Assembly: GCA_014529385.2 (NCBI GenBank)
Contig: CM043948.1
Span: 82,071,760-82,135,759, forward strand
DNA from: Adiantum capillus-veneris
Taxonomy: Eukaryota; Streptophyta; Polypodiopsida; Polypodiales; Pteridaceae
DNA: 64,000 bases
Direction: 5' to 3'
Shown here: in pieces, positions 1 to 11,339 of the stretch
Layout: each line of letters begins with the position of its first letter
How positions within the stretch are numbered: the stretch's first letter is position 1
Made by a program: the position numbers and the translations under genes
The notes under the pieces: model-generated
Databases searched by the model: none
Seen by the model: the letters and a program-made list of their open reading frames with translations, nothing else
Told to the model about the DNA's origin: nothing

Positions 1-1327
1 GTGTAAAACACACATACATAGCATTTTGTGCTCTTGTGTGTGTGCTCATTATGCTGATGTGTGTGCTTATTGTAGGGAAGATCTTACCACAATTAGTGGT
101 AGTGTCTAGTCCCATACACATTTTCCTTTTGTACACAAATATTACATACATTTGTGTCACGACACAAGCGTTGACATACGTCTCAAAGACAACTTGTGTG
201 CATAAACTTGCAACAAAGGTAATTTGTGAAGGATTGTGTGAAGCGAAAGATAGCTTTATGAACTTCGGCCTTTTGTAGAGGTGCTTCAGCTTCCTCAGCT
301 TCACTACAGGCCCGCAGGGAAAGCCCCCAAGTAAAATGGGCTCAAGAGCTTTGACTCATGGTGGCAGAACCCAGTAGGAAAGGACGTTTGTAAGGATGTT
401 GGAGGTGTGTAATTGCAGTTGTGGGACAGTGTTCTATGTGTTTGAATGCTTTGCTCACGGGTGCATGTGGGATTGGCAGCCAACGGACCCAAAAGGGGCC
501 AAAAAACTTTGGTAAATGGGATTTCATGTCCGAGCGGCACTAGGTAAAAGGTGATGGCGCATGATCCTCAACTTTTGGACCCAACGTGATCTTATAGACC
601 CAATTACATAACCTTTGACGTCCAATTGTCTTGCCTAAAATAGGCCAATAGGGCTTGACGCCTAAACCCTCGCGAGTAGATACACTCTATATCAAGTGTG
701 GTAAGCTGATGTCCCTGTTTGACTTCTTGTGATGAGGCTCCACAACACAAATATATAACCTTTATTTGGCAGGGTACACAAACACACAAAAGATTTGATT
801 AGAAAGCCTTAATTAAATCCAAATGCAAGACTTATGCAGGCTCCAAAAGTTGAAAACACAAGAGTTTTGCATACACAATTAAGAAGCCCAACTTTCATAT
901 AATTTTGCAATTAATCTACGGATAGGCATTAGAAAGAGCTTCCCATACACATAAATTCCACAAAGTGATAATGATTACGATGAGGATTATGGTAACGCAA
1001 AGTAGGCAAAAATGAACACAAAATGCACACACACGATGCAATGATGTGAATTCCTCTTCACTTAATCACCAAAGGGTAGTGGAGCATGTTCATGCCCAAG
1101 TGGCAATTAGGGACTTGGATCATTAAGCTAACGCAAATAGAGATTAGTTGAGCGATAAGCCTAGGTAGGAAATTGTTGGCTTTGATGGTTAGTCGATGTG
1201 GAAGCGTACTCCCTAATCACCAATGATTAGCGTTAGCTATGGAAGGTGAAGTCTTAGCTTAACCATGGTGTTAGGGTTAAGGTTAGAGAGATGGTGAACG
1301 GGGTTAGCTTATGCCAAAAGCAAGAGG
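1..1327. other. Gene-free intergenic DNA
   Basis: No convincing gene, RNA gene or transposon domain is visible. The first 280 bases are T/G-rich with scattered TGTG runs. The short open frames here have biased low-complexity composition and no recognisable motif. Confidence 0.5.
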
Positions 1328-1336
1328 ATATATATG

Positions 1337-1372
<36 letters not shown>

Positions 1373-1377
1373 ACATG

Positions 1378-1462
<85 letters not shown>
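1328..1462. repeat. Compound microsatellite (TA)n(TG)n(TA)n(AG)n
   Basis: Seen directly: a TA tract, a TG tract to about 1372, a long TA tract 1382-1442 and an AG tract to 1462. It creates spurious open frames on both strands with alternating Tyr-Ile or Arg-Glu, which are not genes. Confidence 0.95.
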
Positions 1463-2356
1463 TAGACACAATGATAGGACTCAAAGTGCAATTGATTGAT
1501 GATGGCCTGAATTACACAAGTATGGAAAAACTTCCATTGCATTTCACATGTCCGTTGCATGCCGTAGCAACTCAGCATGTTCTTGAAGAAATTGTCAAAA
1601 CAAAATCAAAATATACTACGTACCTCATGAATTACTCATATCGCCTTGACTTGCCGATCGCATCGCCTGTGTGTTAGAGCGATCATCAATAATGTCTTAA
1701 AAACGTTGTTAATTTTTATGACTTATTCTCGGCTTGCTCTGGCCCTAGGTTCCTTACCGTTGCCGACTTGTCCTCGCGTGCACTTTTCTCTCAACATCTG
1801 GGGAAAATCCAAAAGAGAGTAGGAATTGTTACCCAGAATCTCCATGGACATCTCATACAAGGTTCGTGTTACAAGCCATAACCATCACAACTCCTTACAA
1901 TTTCACTAATTCTTGCCAGGGTTTTTGTGCTAAGACTGCCTTGTCACAGACCTTGCCGACCTACTCCTCTACAATTCTCGGTAGCTTTGCCAACCATGCA
2001 TGTTGAGCAATTGACCCCTGTTGGTGGAGATCTGTCTTGGGTGCCATCATTGTTCTTATCCTCAATGGTCTGAAATCAAAGGGGGAAAACAAGGGGTAGG
2101 TTTCCCTTTAACATGCCATTGCGTGGCCATGCATGTTGAGTGGCCATAACCCCATGGTGAAGCATTTTCATGATATGGAGTATTTTGGCATGATGTCCAC
2201 CTCATTTGGACTCATCTATGTGTTATGACAAGGGTAGGGCCAGGACACACGTGAAATATGGGGGTCTATATATACCTAACAAGCCAAAGGGACAAGGCCC
2301 TATATATAGTATGGTTGGGTGGATATGAACATGTGGTTGTCCCTAGTTTCTTACAC
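1463..2356 (+). other. Gene-free stretch, possibly an old LTR end
   Basis: No coding domain is recognised. The last part holds two TATA-like boxes (about 2264-2274 and 2301-2309) and ends ...TTACA just before a primer-binding-site-like sequence. This is what the 3' end of a 5' LTR looks like. No partner LTR was found, so the assignment is tentative. Confidence 0.3.
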
Positions 2357-2368
2357 TGGTATTAGAGC
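2357..2368 (+). other. Orphan primer binding site (tRNA-iMet type)
   Basis: TGGTATTAGAGC differs at one base from TGGTATCAGAGC, the usual plant PBS complementary to the 3' end of initiator tRNA-Met. It lies 1 nt after a TTACA end, the correct spacing for an LTR/PBS junction. No gag is recognisable downstream; a (TC)n microsatellite starts 60 bp later. Confidence 0.45.
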
Positions 2369-2426
2369 TCAGGGGAGAGGGGTAGCAAGGAAGAGGCATG
2401 GAGTTTTTTGCATGAAGCATGAATGG

Positions 2427-2550
<124 letters not shown>

Positions 2551-2856
2551 CAACTATGGTGAATTTTCTTAGCATCGAGAAAGCATGCAGGAACAACCAC
2601 TAGCACACAACAATGGGTGATCGTGACCTGCACGAAATCTACCAAGGCTTGGCTTGGCAGACTTGCACAGCTTGGATGGTTCTTTTTGCTTGTGTAGGCA
2701 ACATTGACAATGCCTATAGCATGCGCTGGATATCTCTCTCTCTCTTTCTCTTGCACATACATCATTGTTGTAGACGTTGCCATAGCTACAATAAAGTTAT
2801 TGTTTGGGTACCCTAATTTGGGAACCCTTCCCAATTTGGTGCCTTAGCCCACGGCC

Positions 2857-3975
2857 ATGGTGAAGGTTGTATTTGGGCAAAAACATTATTCTAAGTTTCC
2901 AAAGGATGGTTCTATGTGGGCTACTTGCAAATTGCAGCTTCTACATAATGATGTTTGTGGTCCAATGCACATTCCTTATTTTGGGAATCATTTGTACTTT
3001 GTGACTTTCATTGATGATTACTCCACGCATGTAGGGGTGTATGCACTTAAGGCAAAGTCCAAAGTATTGATGTGCTTCAAGATAATATTGCTTATGGTTG
3101 AAAATGTATTTGGTTGTAGTGTGGGAACTCTTTGTCTCATCAAGGGAGGGAGTGTATGCCCAAAGAGTTCGGTGCATTTCTGGTTAGTCATGGGATAAAA
3201 CACCGTTTTACAATGCTCGTTATATACCCCTAAGCAAAATCACATTGTACAAAGGAAAGATAAGTTACTTATGGAAATGGCTCAATGTATGGTTAAAAGC
3301 AAAGCTTTGCCACATGCATTTTGGCTTGAAGCTGTCGTATGTACTATATATGTAGTAAACACATGTCCCACTAAAGCATTGTAGTCTATCATAAGGCTTG
3401 GCATGGAAAGATGTCATCCATTGGTCACTTGTGTGTGTGTGTGATTTCTTGAATTATGTTTTAGTGCTTGAACAATAACACCGAAAATTGAATGATAAGG
3501 CTGTGAGATGTATTTTAGTTTCTTACATTCTAGAAAGAAAAGGCTATAGGTTGTTTCATCCTCAAAAAGAGTGTATCTTGATTATTCAAGATGTTGTCCT
3601 TGAGGAAGATGTAGTTCAGCCCTTATTAGCATGTGCCATGGAGATGGATACAAACTCACAAAATGTATATGATATGTTGTTGCCTCTATTCGTTCGTGAA
3701 AGTACAAATGTAAGTCCTAATGAGGTTAATATGTAGCCTATGCAAGTTTCATTTTCTAACATAGATTTGCAAATGAAATTGATGAGGATAGGGTTGAAAA
3801 TGAGTAAGATAGAGGTATGCCAAGATGATTGGTGTGAACCTTGCACAAAGTAAATTGGGTGCACCTTTTTCTAGTCATACTCATTGAAAGTTTTCTACAT
3901 GCCTCTAATGCATTAGATTATTATGTTTTAGTTGTGTCTAGTATGTATGATGAGGAAGATCCCTCATCATTTGAT
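2857..3975 (+). pseudogene. Old Ty1/copia relic, integrase to start of RT (5' part)
   Basis: Broken frames read as the end of the GAG-pre-integrase zinc region and the integrase core: SKFPKDGS, LLHNDVCGP and LYFVTFIDDYS are visible. They are followed by the linker ending DEEDPSSFD. They align by eye with the same region of the copia element at 3976-9100, so this is a related but older copy with more stops. No gag, protease or 5' LTR is seen; the relic starts abruptly near 2857. It is cut at 3975 by the younger copia insertion and resumes at 9101. Confidence 0.85.
3971..3975. repeat. Target site duplication TTGAT (left)
   Basis: TTGAT at 3971-3975 is repeated at 9101-9105, directly outside the two copia LTRs. 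A 5-bp duplication is the normal footprint of copia integrase. Removing the element and one copy rejoins the frame of the older copia relic. Confidence 0.92.
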
Positions 3976-4186
3976 TGTTACCATATACATGTGGTAGTGA
4001 TGTGTGCCAGGACATTTTTTCCCTCTTTAGGAGGTTTTTTCCCCCCGTGTATTGTATATACGCCCATCACTCTAGGGCTATCTATCTTTCCATTGCACAC
4101 TAAGTAACACGCTCTCTATTGTGTGCCTTGAGCTTCCTTCGTCTTCTCCAAGCTATGTGTGTTTCCATGCAAACCTAATTCCAACA
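3976..4186 (+). repeat. 5' LTR of copia copy 1
   Basis: 211 bp, TG...CA ends. Compared with the 3' LTR (8870-9100) it lacks about 20 bp near the start and has scattered substitutions, so the insertion is not very recent. Confidence 0.93.
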
Positions 4187-4188
4187 AT

Positions 4189-4200
4189 TGGTATCAGAGC
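4189..4200 (+). other. Primer binding site (tRNA-iMet)
   Basis: TGGTATCAGAGC, a perfect match to the plant initiator-tRNA-Met PBS, 2 nt after the LTR. Minus-strand DNA synthesis would start here. Confidence 0.93.
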
Positions 4201-4548
4201 AGGTTGCGTCCTCCCGGGCTCACTCGCCGACAGCTCCAGCACACGCCTTCTCACTTTCTTAGATTTTTGTGAGCTTTGGCGAGTGTTCGCAGGTTGACAA
4301 AAATTTTAGATAAGCTCCTAGATCTTAGTCTACTCAGATTTTTTATTCGGGCTCATTTCGGCCTCCGTTTCCACTACAGACAGTACTGCACAGGCTATTT
4401 TGTCATTTTGTGCAGAATTTTTGTCAATGTTGTTTTTTGCATAACATGTGCCTTACAATCTTCTACAGTTTGTGCTATATAGCACATGTTGTTCCCCCTT
4501 CGTTTCTCCTCTTTTCGGGGAGTTTTCACATTAGGTGCAACATTTACC

Positions 4549-5621
4549 ACGGCTGACAACAACACCGATGTGTTCAAGATATTTGTTGCTAAGGATAGAT
4601 TGGATGGGGACAATTACCCTATGTGGGCTTACATGATGCAACATGTTCTTGTGTCAAAGGGCATCTGGAATAATGTGCAGCGCATTGATGTACGTCCTAG
4701 TTCTGAGGATGTAGGCGATGTTGAGGAGGTGGCAGGTCTTGCTGCAAGGATTGCTGCTATTAGAGTTGTTTTGCCTACGGCAGAAAAATCTCGTTGGGAT
4801 ATAAAGGATGCGCAGGCGCATGCATCGATTGTGTTGTCTGTGAAGTGCACCTTTGTTCCTCACATTCATTCAGCAAAATCTTCAAAACAGGCTTGGGATA
4901 TTTTGGTTGGTCTTTATGCAAGTCACTATGAGGCTAAAATTGCTTTGCTGCGTAAAGAGCTTGAGTCGAAGATTATGTATGAGGAAGATGATATGGACAC
5001 TTTCCTTGCTGGTGTCAAGGATATCAATGAGAAATTTCTTTCTGCAGGTGAAGTAATTTCAGATAGTTCCTTTATGCAGACTGTTCTTGATGCTTTATCA
5101 GATTCTTACCAGACTTTTGCTAGTACTTGGAGACTTATGACCCAAGGAAATCATGTTGTCAAGTTTGATGCATTATGCACATTGCTATTGCAAGAGTCAC
5201 TTTCCAAAAAAAATAGGACTAGGCACAGTGCAGTTGAACAGGCTTTTATTGCTTCTCAAAGAAAGGGTGGTAACAGCAATGCAGCCACTTCTTATGGTTC
5301 TGCTGCGAGTGGCAAAAATTTTGTCCCTATAGCAATTCGTCTGGAAATTTTGGTGATAAGGGCAAAAAGAAGATGCGTTGCCATTATTGTAAAGCTAATG
5401 ATCACTTGATCAAGCAGTGTCCTAAGTTGAAGGCCAAAGACACTAAGAAGAAAGAGGGTGGTTCCATTGCAAATGCTAGTTCCACTACAAATGCAGCCAT
5501 TGTTGAGTCTTCTGTGAAAGGATATTGTGATATTGATGTTGATGCAAAATGGGCTTTTAGTGTAGAGTGCACTTACAATCCTGTTGTCCATGATGCATGC
5601 ATGTCAGTTGCTACAGATTGA
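4549..5621 (+). pseudogene. Copia gag (capsid and zinc knuckle), start codon lost
   Basis: The N-terminus reads ADNNTDVFKIFVAKDRLDG and continues through a UBN2-type capsid region. The zinc knuckle C-HY-C-KAND-H-LIKQ-C (CX2CX4HX4C) is at 5379-5420. Copy 2 has ATG at the equivalent start; here it is ACG (4549-4551). A 13-bp deletion near 5330 relative to copy 2 shifts the frame between capsid and knuckle. The frame ends at TGA 5619-5621, a stop also present at the same place in copy 2. Confidence 0.88.
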
Positions 5622-6438
5622 CACGTGTGATATTTTGATAGTGGTGCTACAAAGCACATTACCTCACATCGTGAATTGTTCACCTCTCTCAAGTCTGTCC
5701 CTCATGGGAATTCAGTCACTTGTGCCAACAATGCCTCTTATCCGGTTCAGGGAGTTGTAAAGGTTGTGCTTATCACTGCAAATGGCAGTTCTTTCACACT
5801 TGTTGATGTACTTTATGTACCTCGGATCAAGAAGAATCTTTGATCTATATCTGCACTTGCTAGACTTGGACTTGTAGTCAAATTTGTGGATGACAGATGT
5901 ACAATTCATGATCTCAGTTTTGGTGATGACATTGTTGTATCTAGGCTTTTGTGCCATGGGCTGTATAAGCTCACTTTGTATGACAAGTGTGGACAAAATT
6001 TTGCAAATGCAGTTGCTGATTCAAGGGCTATTTCAGATGCAAAACTTTGGCATGCACATTTTGGGCATCTGAATTTTGCCAGTTTGTTGTGTTTGCAGAA
6101 ATCTAATATGGTTGCTTCTTTGCCGCCTCTTGAAACACCTGTCAAACATGTTTGTGAAGGTTGTATTTTGGGTAAGATGCAGCGTTCAAAGTTTCCAAAG
6201 GATGGTTCAATTAGGGCCACATGCAGGTTGCAACTTGTGCATAGTGATGTTTGTGGGCCCATGCAAACTCCGTCCTTGGGCAATTACCTTTACTTCGTGA
6301 CTTTCATTGATGATTACTCCAGGCATGCATGGATATTTCCGCTTAAAGCGAAGTCCAAAGTTTTTATGTGCTTCAAACAATTACTGACTATGGCTGAAAA
6401 TGTCTTCAAATGTACTATGGGCACCCTCCGTTCCGATC

Positions 6439-6473
<35 letters not shown>

Positions 6474-7058
6474 ATATCTCTCATGAATCTTAATGCATTT
6501 TTGGCTAGTCGTGGGATAAAACACCAATGTACAGTGCCTTATACACCTTAGCAAAATGGTGTTGCTGAGAGGATAAACTGGTCACTTACGAAAATGGCAC
6601 AATGTATGGTCAAAAGTCAAGCTTTGCTGCATTCTTTTTGGCTTGAGGCCATCATGTGTGCCACTTATATACTGAACAGGTGTTCTACGAAAGCTTTCCA
6701 GTCTATTGCTCCATATAAAGCATGGCATGATAGAAAGCCTTCTATTGAGCACATGCGTGTTTTTGGATGTTTGGCTTACGCTTTGGTGCCACAAACACAG
6801 CGCAGAAAATTGGATGATAAGGCTGTCAAATGGACTTTTGTTGGTTATAGTGCTGAAAGCAAAGTTTACAGGTTGTATCATCCGCAAACAAAGCGTATTC
6901 TGGTTTCACGGGATGTAGTGTTGGTGGAAGATTCTGTTCAACCCTTGTTGTCATGTACTAGAGACAGTAATGTAAGCTCACATGACATTTATGACACTTT
7001 GTTGCTTCTTTTTAGTGGTGAAAATACAAATGTAAATTCCAATGAGGCAAATGTATAG
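5622..7058 (+). pseudogene. Copia protease and integrase, interrupted
   Basis: The protease active site F-D-S-G-A-T-K-H is at about 5634-5657. Its preceding Trp codon is TGA (5628-5630), and a second Trp is TGA at 5841-5843; copy 2 keeps Trp at both. The integrase zinc region (LWHAHFGH ... CEGCILGK), core (LVHSDVCGP, FVTFIDDYSRHAW, LRSDRGG) and C-terminal part to 7058 are all visible. A 32-G run at 6441-6472 replaces a run of 7 G in copy 2 and destroys the frame after LRSDRGG. The protein would process the polyprotein and insert cDNA into the genome; this copy cannot. Confidence 0.9.
6441..6472 (+). repeat. Homopolymer G tract, 32 G
   Basis: Exactly 32 consecutive G inside the integrase core. 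The same site in copia copy 2 has 7. This is either slippage expansion or an assembly artefact. Confidence 0.9.
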
Positions 7059-7175
7059 CCTATGGGGGTTTTTGAAAATGTTACAAATCAGCCTATTACT
7101 GATGTAGATGTACATGATGTACTTGATGAGGAAAGGGCTGAAAATGATCAGGCTAGAGGTATGCCAAAATAACAG

Positions 7176-8865
7176 GTGCGTACATTGCGTGACAATAAAT
7201 TGGATGCACCTTTGTCTAGTCGTACTCGTTCAAGCTCTCACCGTGCATCTTATGTATCAGATTGTTATGCTTTGGCTGTGTCTAGCTTACATGATGTTGA
7301 GGAACCTCTGTCTTTTGATGAAGCACAAAATTCAAAAAATTGGATGGCTACCATGCAATCAGAATATGATGCACTTATAGAAAATGACACATGGACTTTA
7401 TGTGATTTGCCTCCTGGCAAAAAGGCCATTGGTACAAAGTGGGTTTACAAGTTGAAACACAAGCCGGATGGTGAGATCGATCGCCATAAGGCTCGACTTG
7501 TTGCAAAGGGTTATGCACAGCAAAAAGGTATAGATTATGAAGAGACTTTTGCTCCCACATGTCGTATGGCTACTGTGCATTTTCTATGTGCATTGGCAGC
7601 TCGTTTTGGTTGGGATGTACATCAATAAGACATTGTTCCTGCTTTCTTGAATGGTGACATATTTGAGGAAGTTTATGTAACGCAGCCTCGCGGTTTTGTC
7701 AAGAAAGGACAAGAGGACAAAGTGTGCACTTGTAAGAAGGCTTTGTTATGGGTTGAAGCAATCTCCTTGTGCTTGGTATGAGAAAGCTGACACTCATTTG
7801 ATCAATCTTTCATAACAGTCCAACGAAAATCACAGTGTATGTAAAGCGTGCGGGTGATGTACTTCTCATTGTGGTTCTTTATGTCGATGATTTGCTGATC
7901 ACTCGACCAAATGAGAGACATATTACTAAATTTAAGGCTGATTTGAATGCTACTTTGAAGATGAAAGATTTGGGGTTGTTGCATCATTACTTGGCTATAC
8001 AATTTAAGCAGTGTGATGGTGGTATTGCCTTGTGTCAAAAAAGTTACATAGACATGTTGCTATGTAAGTTTGGACCTAAGGATTGCAAACCTATTGCCAC
8101 TCCCATAAAAACAAGTTTGAAATTGAGTCTTCATGATGCTGGTGATCCTGTAGATGTCACTCTTTATTGCTGGTAGATGCCTCATTTATGTATGCAACAT
8201 GAGGCCGGATATTCAGTTTGCAATCTCACAAGTCAGCAGATTTATGCATAGCCCAACATCTTAGCATTGGCACTTTACATCTTGGCTTGTCTTATCCCAA
8301 GCGAGGATCATTGCCGCCAGACTTACATGCTTTTTTAGACTTAGATTGGGCTGGTGTTTTGACATGCGAGTGTCCACAAGTGGTTTTTGTTTCATGCTTG
8401 GTAGTTCATGTATATCATGGTTGAGCAAGAAGCAACCTACTCTGGCCACTTTGATTTGTGAGGCTGAGTATAGAACAGTCTTCACAGCTACGATTGAGTG
8501 TGTATGGCTCAGATGTCTTATGGCTAATTTGGGTGTTGGCAGGACACTGCCCACACTATCTACACTGATAGTCAGAGCGCATTGGCACTTGCGAGGAACC
8601 CAGTTTTTCATGCTCGCACAAAGCACATTGAGGTGCATTACCACAATGTCATAGAGAGGCTCTCAGCAGGAGAGATCAGCTTGGCTTATGTGCCAATACA
8701 AGACAACCTTGCAAATATTTTCACAAAGGCATTGTCTCGTGAGAAGCTTGAAGCTTTCTGCAAAGCTTTGGGCTTACTCACCTTTGTGGACCGATCATGT
8801 CCTCAGGGCATGGCACTTCCCTTTACTCATGTGCCAGCTCTCATTCATCGCATCACTCCAGGGGG
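7176..8865 (+). pseudogene. Copia reverse transcriptase and RNase H, interrupted
   Basis: The RT begins in the linker DCYALAVSSLHD and continues WTLCDLPPGKKAIGTKWVY and ARLVAKGYAQQKGIDYEETF. The polymerase box is LYVDDLLI at about 7878-7901. The RNase H end holds AEYRT and KALSREKLEAF. Frames change between 7628 and 7835 and again around 8176-8346. One stop (TAA, 7626-7628) replaces a Ser codon of copy 2. The product would copy the element RNA into cDNA. Confidence 0.9.
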
Positions 8866-8869
8866 GATT
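8857..8869 (+). other. Polypurine tract of copia copy 1
   Basis: A purine-rich stretch centred on GGGGGG directly before the 3' LTR TG. It is the expected plus-strand DNA primer. Confidence 0.8.
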
Positions 8870-9100
8870 TGTTACCATATACATGTGGTAGTGATGTGTG
8901 TGAACACACTAGGACCGTCAGGGAATTTTTTCCCTCTTTAGGAGGTTTTTTTCCCCCGTGCATTGTATATACACCCATCACTCTAGGGCTATCTATCTTT
9001 CCATTGCACTCTAAGTAACACACTCTCTATTGTGTGCCTTGAGCTTCCTTCGTCTTCTCCAGCAGGCTGTGTGCGTTTCCTTGCAACCCTAATTCCAACA
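8870..9100 (+). repeat. 3' LTR of copia copy 1
   Basis: 231 bp, starts TGTTACCATATAC, ends TTCCAACA, followed by TTGAT. It matches the 5' LTR and the LTRs of copy 2. Confidence 0.93.
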
Positions 9101-9530
9101 TTGATGGTAAAAAATTCAAAGTTTTAGTTGGCCACAATGCAATTTGAGTGATCCTATTGTGAATAATGCACATGGTCTTTGTGTGACTTGTCTCCTGGCA
9201 AAAAGGCCATGGATACTACGTAGGTTTTCAAGTTGAAACATTAGCCTAACGGTAGTGTTGATTGCTATAATCCTAGACTTGTGGCAAAAGGGTATGCTCA
9301 AGAAAAGAGTATTGATTTTTGACGAGAATTTACCTTCCCCTTATCATTTGGCTCCCATTCATAGCATTTGTGTATCAGTAGCGTGTAATGATTAAGAAGG
9401 CATTGTACGGTTTTTAGCAAGCTCCACATGCTTTGTACAAGAAGATTCGTGCTTATTTGGATGCACATGTTTTTTAGAATAATCCAATTGAGAGCACTTT
9501 GTATGCCAAGCATGTGGATAATGTGTGAAC
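9101..9530 (+). pseudogene. Old Ty1/copia relic, RT (continuation of 2857-3975)
   Basis: After the TSD the frame resumes as broken RT. C-LLAKRPW, LVAKGYAQEKSIDF and NPIESTLYAKHVDN are visible in different frames, matching the young element's RT. The sequence fades out before the YVDD box. No 3' LTR of this relic is seen. Confidence 0.82.
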
Positions 9531-10033
9531 TTGTATTTTGCCTCCATCCTTGTGTGTTACCTTCTCTTAGGTAAATAAAATTGCACGATGCACGTAATTC
9601 ACTCATGCATGAGCACAAAAGCATGAAGATCACTTTAGGAAAGGTAGAAAGTTTGCATTTAAGGAATACACAATGTTTCACCATTGTTTGTCATGTCAAT
9701 AAATTTTGCATGCTCATTCCTTGGCAGGACATAGCCATAGAACAAGAATTAGCACAATTGTCCATCAAGCATTGGTATTCCCTTTGTGGTTTTCCATAGT
9801 TGATTATTTCAGCTAGACGTTAAATTTAGATCGCAATTTTTAACGAGCACTCTTGGAAAGTATGGCACTCTGTCACATTTTTCATCAACATTTTGTCAGC
9901 AGTCTTTTAAGAAGCATACTCCATCATGGAAAAGGTAAAATATGTGTCTATGAAATTTCCATTGCCTAACTCATGGTCAATGCACACCATTTTTATTTTT
10001 ATTTTGGTTCTTGTTGTTTAGGGAGATCCCCCA
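9531..10033. other. No gene recognised
   Basis: AT-rich sequence without a convincing domain. It could be the decayed integrase C-terminus of the chromodomain element that follows, but nothing here proves it. Confidence 0.4.
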
Positions 10034-10294
10034 ATGGAGACTCTTGAAGAGGACAAACCCAAGATTGTAGACAAAGTTGAAGACATGGAGCCGAAGCAGA
10101 TTATTTTGCATCGCTTTCAGCACGGCTCAAAAAAGCAAGCACTGCAATCCTTTTTGAAGTTCAAGTATTATGGCACCCATGCAGCAAAGTGGGCCAACAA
10201 AGATTTCTTCACAAATTCCCAGGAGTTGTTTGGAAAACTACCCCAAAGCCATGCAACTCCATACAAGTACCGCACCTTGAAAAGGGCGGGGGGG
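10034..10294 (+). pseudogene. Chromodomain-like C-terminus of a Ty3/gypsy integrase
   Basis: The frame starts GDPPMETLEEDKP and continues IILHRFQHGSKKQ and FLKFKYYGTHAAKW. This fits the tail of chromovirus integrases: the GDPP region, then a chromodomain of the form ILxRR...YLVKFKxY..xDAKW. Its position directly before a purine tract and a TG start agrees. Only the last part of pol remains. Chromodomains are thought to steer integration to particular chromatin. The call rests on motif spacing, without alignment. Confidence 0.6.
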
Positions 10295-10295
10295 A
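10281..10295 (+). other. Polypurine tract (gypsy)
   Basis: AAAGGGCGGGGGGGA directly before TGTCACATGC, the typical gypsy PPT/LTR junction. Confidence 0.65.
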
Positions 10296-11230
10296 TGTCA
10301 CATGCACATCTAACCCTATATACATGTGTACAAGCTAACTCTTATTTCTAGGGTTTACACTAGGAAGTGTTTTGGTACCTTGTGAGCATGTAGATAGGAC
10401 CTCCATGCCTAGAAACTTTACATTAGTTGCATACCCTTTGATTGTCCATGAGAACGGCCAATGTCTACTAGGTGTAGGCAATGGCAAGCGTTCCAATACC
10501 AGTTCATTTAGTACGTAGTCTAGGAATTTATCTCCATGTAAAGCACCTCTTATAAGTGATTTTATTAACTTGTTAGTAACTGACATTTTAAGAAATTGTG
10601 GGTTTTTAGTGGCATTGCACAACCCAGCTTTAATTCCATATAAGTGACCGTAGTCACTTCACAAGAATAAGTCAATCAATACCCTCATTACAAGTACCAA
10701 GTACCTACAATATCTCAACATCTCTAATGTTTTTGCACCAAATCAGCCTACACCCACCCCATCAACACCAGTGTTTTCCATTTTTAGTCATAACCTTGCC
10801 ATATCATCGCAGATCCAATTATCAATACTAGCATTTTTAGTTTTTGGTCAAAGACAATAGATCAGCTAGCTTTTTTAGATTCAATCCTTAGATAAACCAA
10901 TGTTTTGCAGGTTTCAACCCATCCTCAATCTATAGCCTCATTGATCTTGATGATCCCATTTAGCATCCCTAGAGCTTTGCATTTTTAGCCCTTAGCCTTG
11001 CAGATCCAAGCATCTACAGGCAAGATCCCATCAATATCTCAACATCTAGGACCATTGTATCAACATTTGTGCAATATAAAGCAAATACCTCTCTAGCGAT
11101 AGAGAGGGGGCCCTTGGAGGGGGGTTTGGGACCACATTTGCTAATAGTCTTCTCTCTCTCTCTCTCTCTATCACTCACAAAACCAACATTCACAGTAAAA
11201 TTCTCTCTTCTCTCTCTCTAGTCCTTGCAC
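10296..11230 (+). repeat. Probable gypsy LTR, 3' limit uncertain
   Basis: Starts TGTCACATGCACATC after the PPT and contains no gene. Short pyrimidine (TC)n runs occur at 11150-11170 and 11205-11219. No second LTR copy was found to fix the end, so the right border is a guess. Confidence 0.4.
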
Positions 11231-11339
11231 ATCTCTCATGAAGTAAAAGGAACCCTCTCATTCAGTAAAAGGAACATTGAGCACGCAATGAGCACTCATC
11301 GTGAGAATTCACCACATAAATTAGTTTTGTTACACACTA

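Larger units (their letters stand above)
3976..9100 (+). mobile_element. Ty1/copia LTR retrotransposon, copy 1 (full length, decayed)
   Basis: A 5125-bp element bounded by LTRs that start TGTTACCATATACATG and end TTCCAACA, with a 5-bp TSD (TTGAT), an iMet PBS and a purine tract. Internal order is gag, protease, integrase, RT, RNase H, which is copia order. The coding part has several nonsense codons, a 13-bp gag deletion compared with copy 2, a lost gag ATG and a 32-G run in integrase, so it is not autonomous. It sits inside an older copia relic. A second copy of the family lies in reverse orientation at 13419-17581. Confidence 0.95.

Noticed and set aside
1254-1677. Tyr-Ile-rich open frames on both strands
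   Set aside because: Produced by the TA/TG/AG microsatellite.
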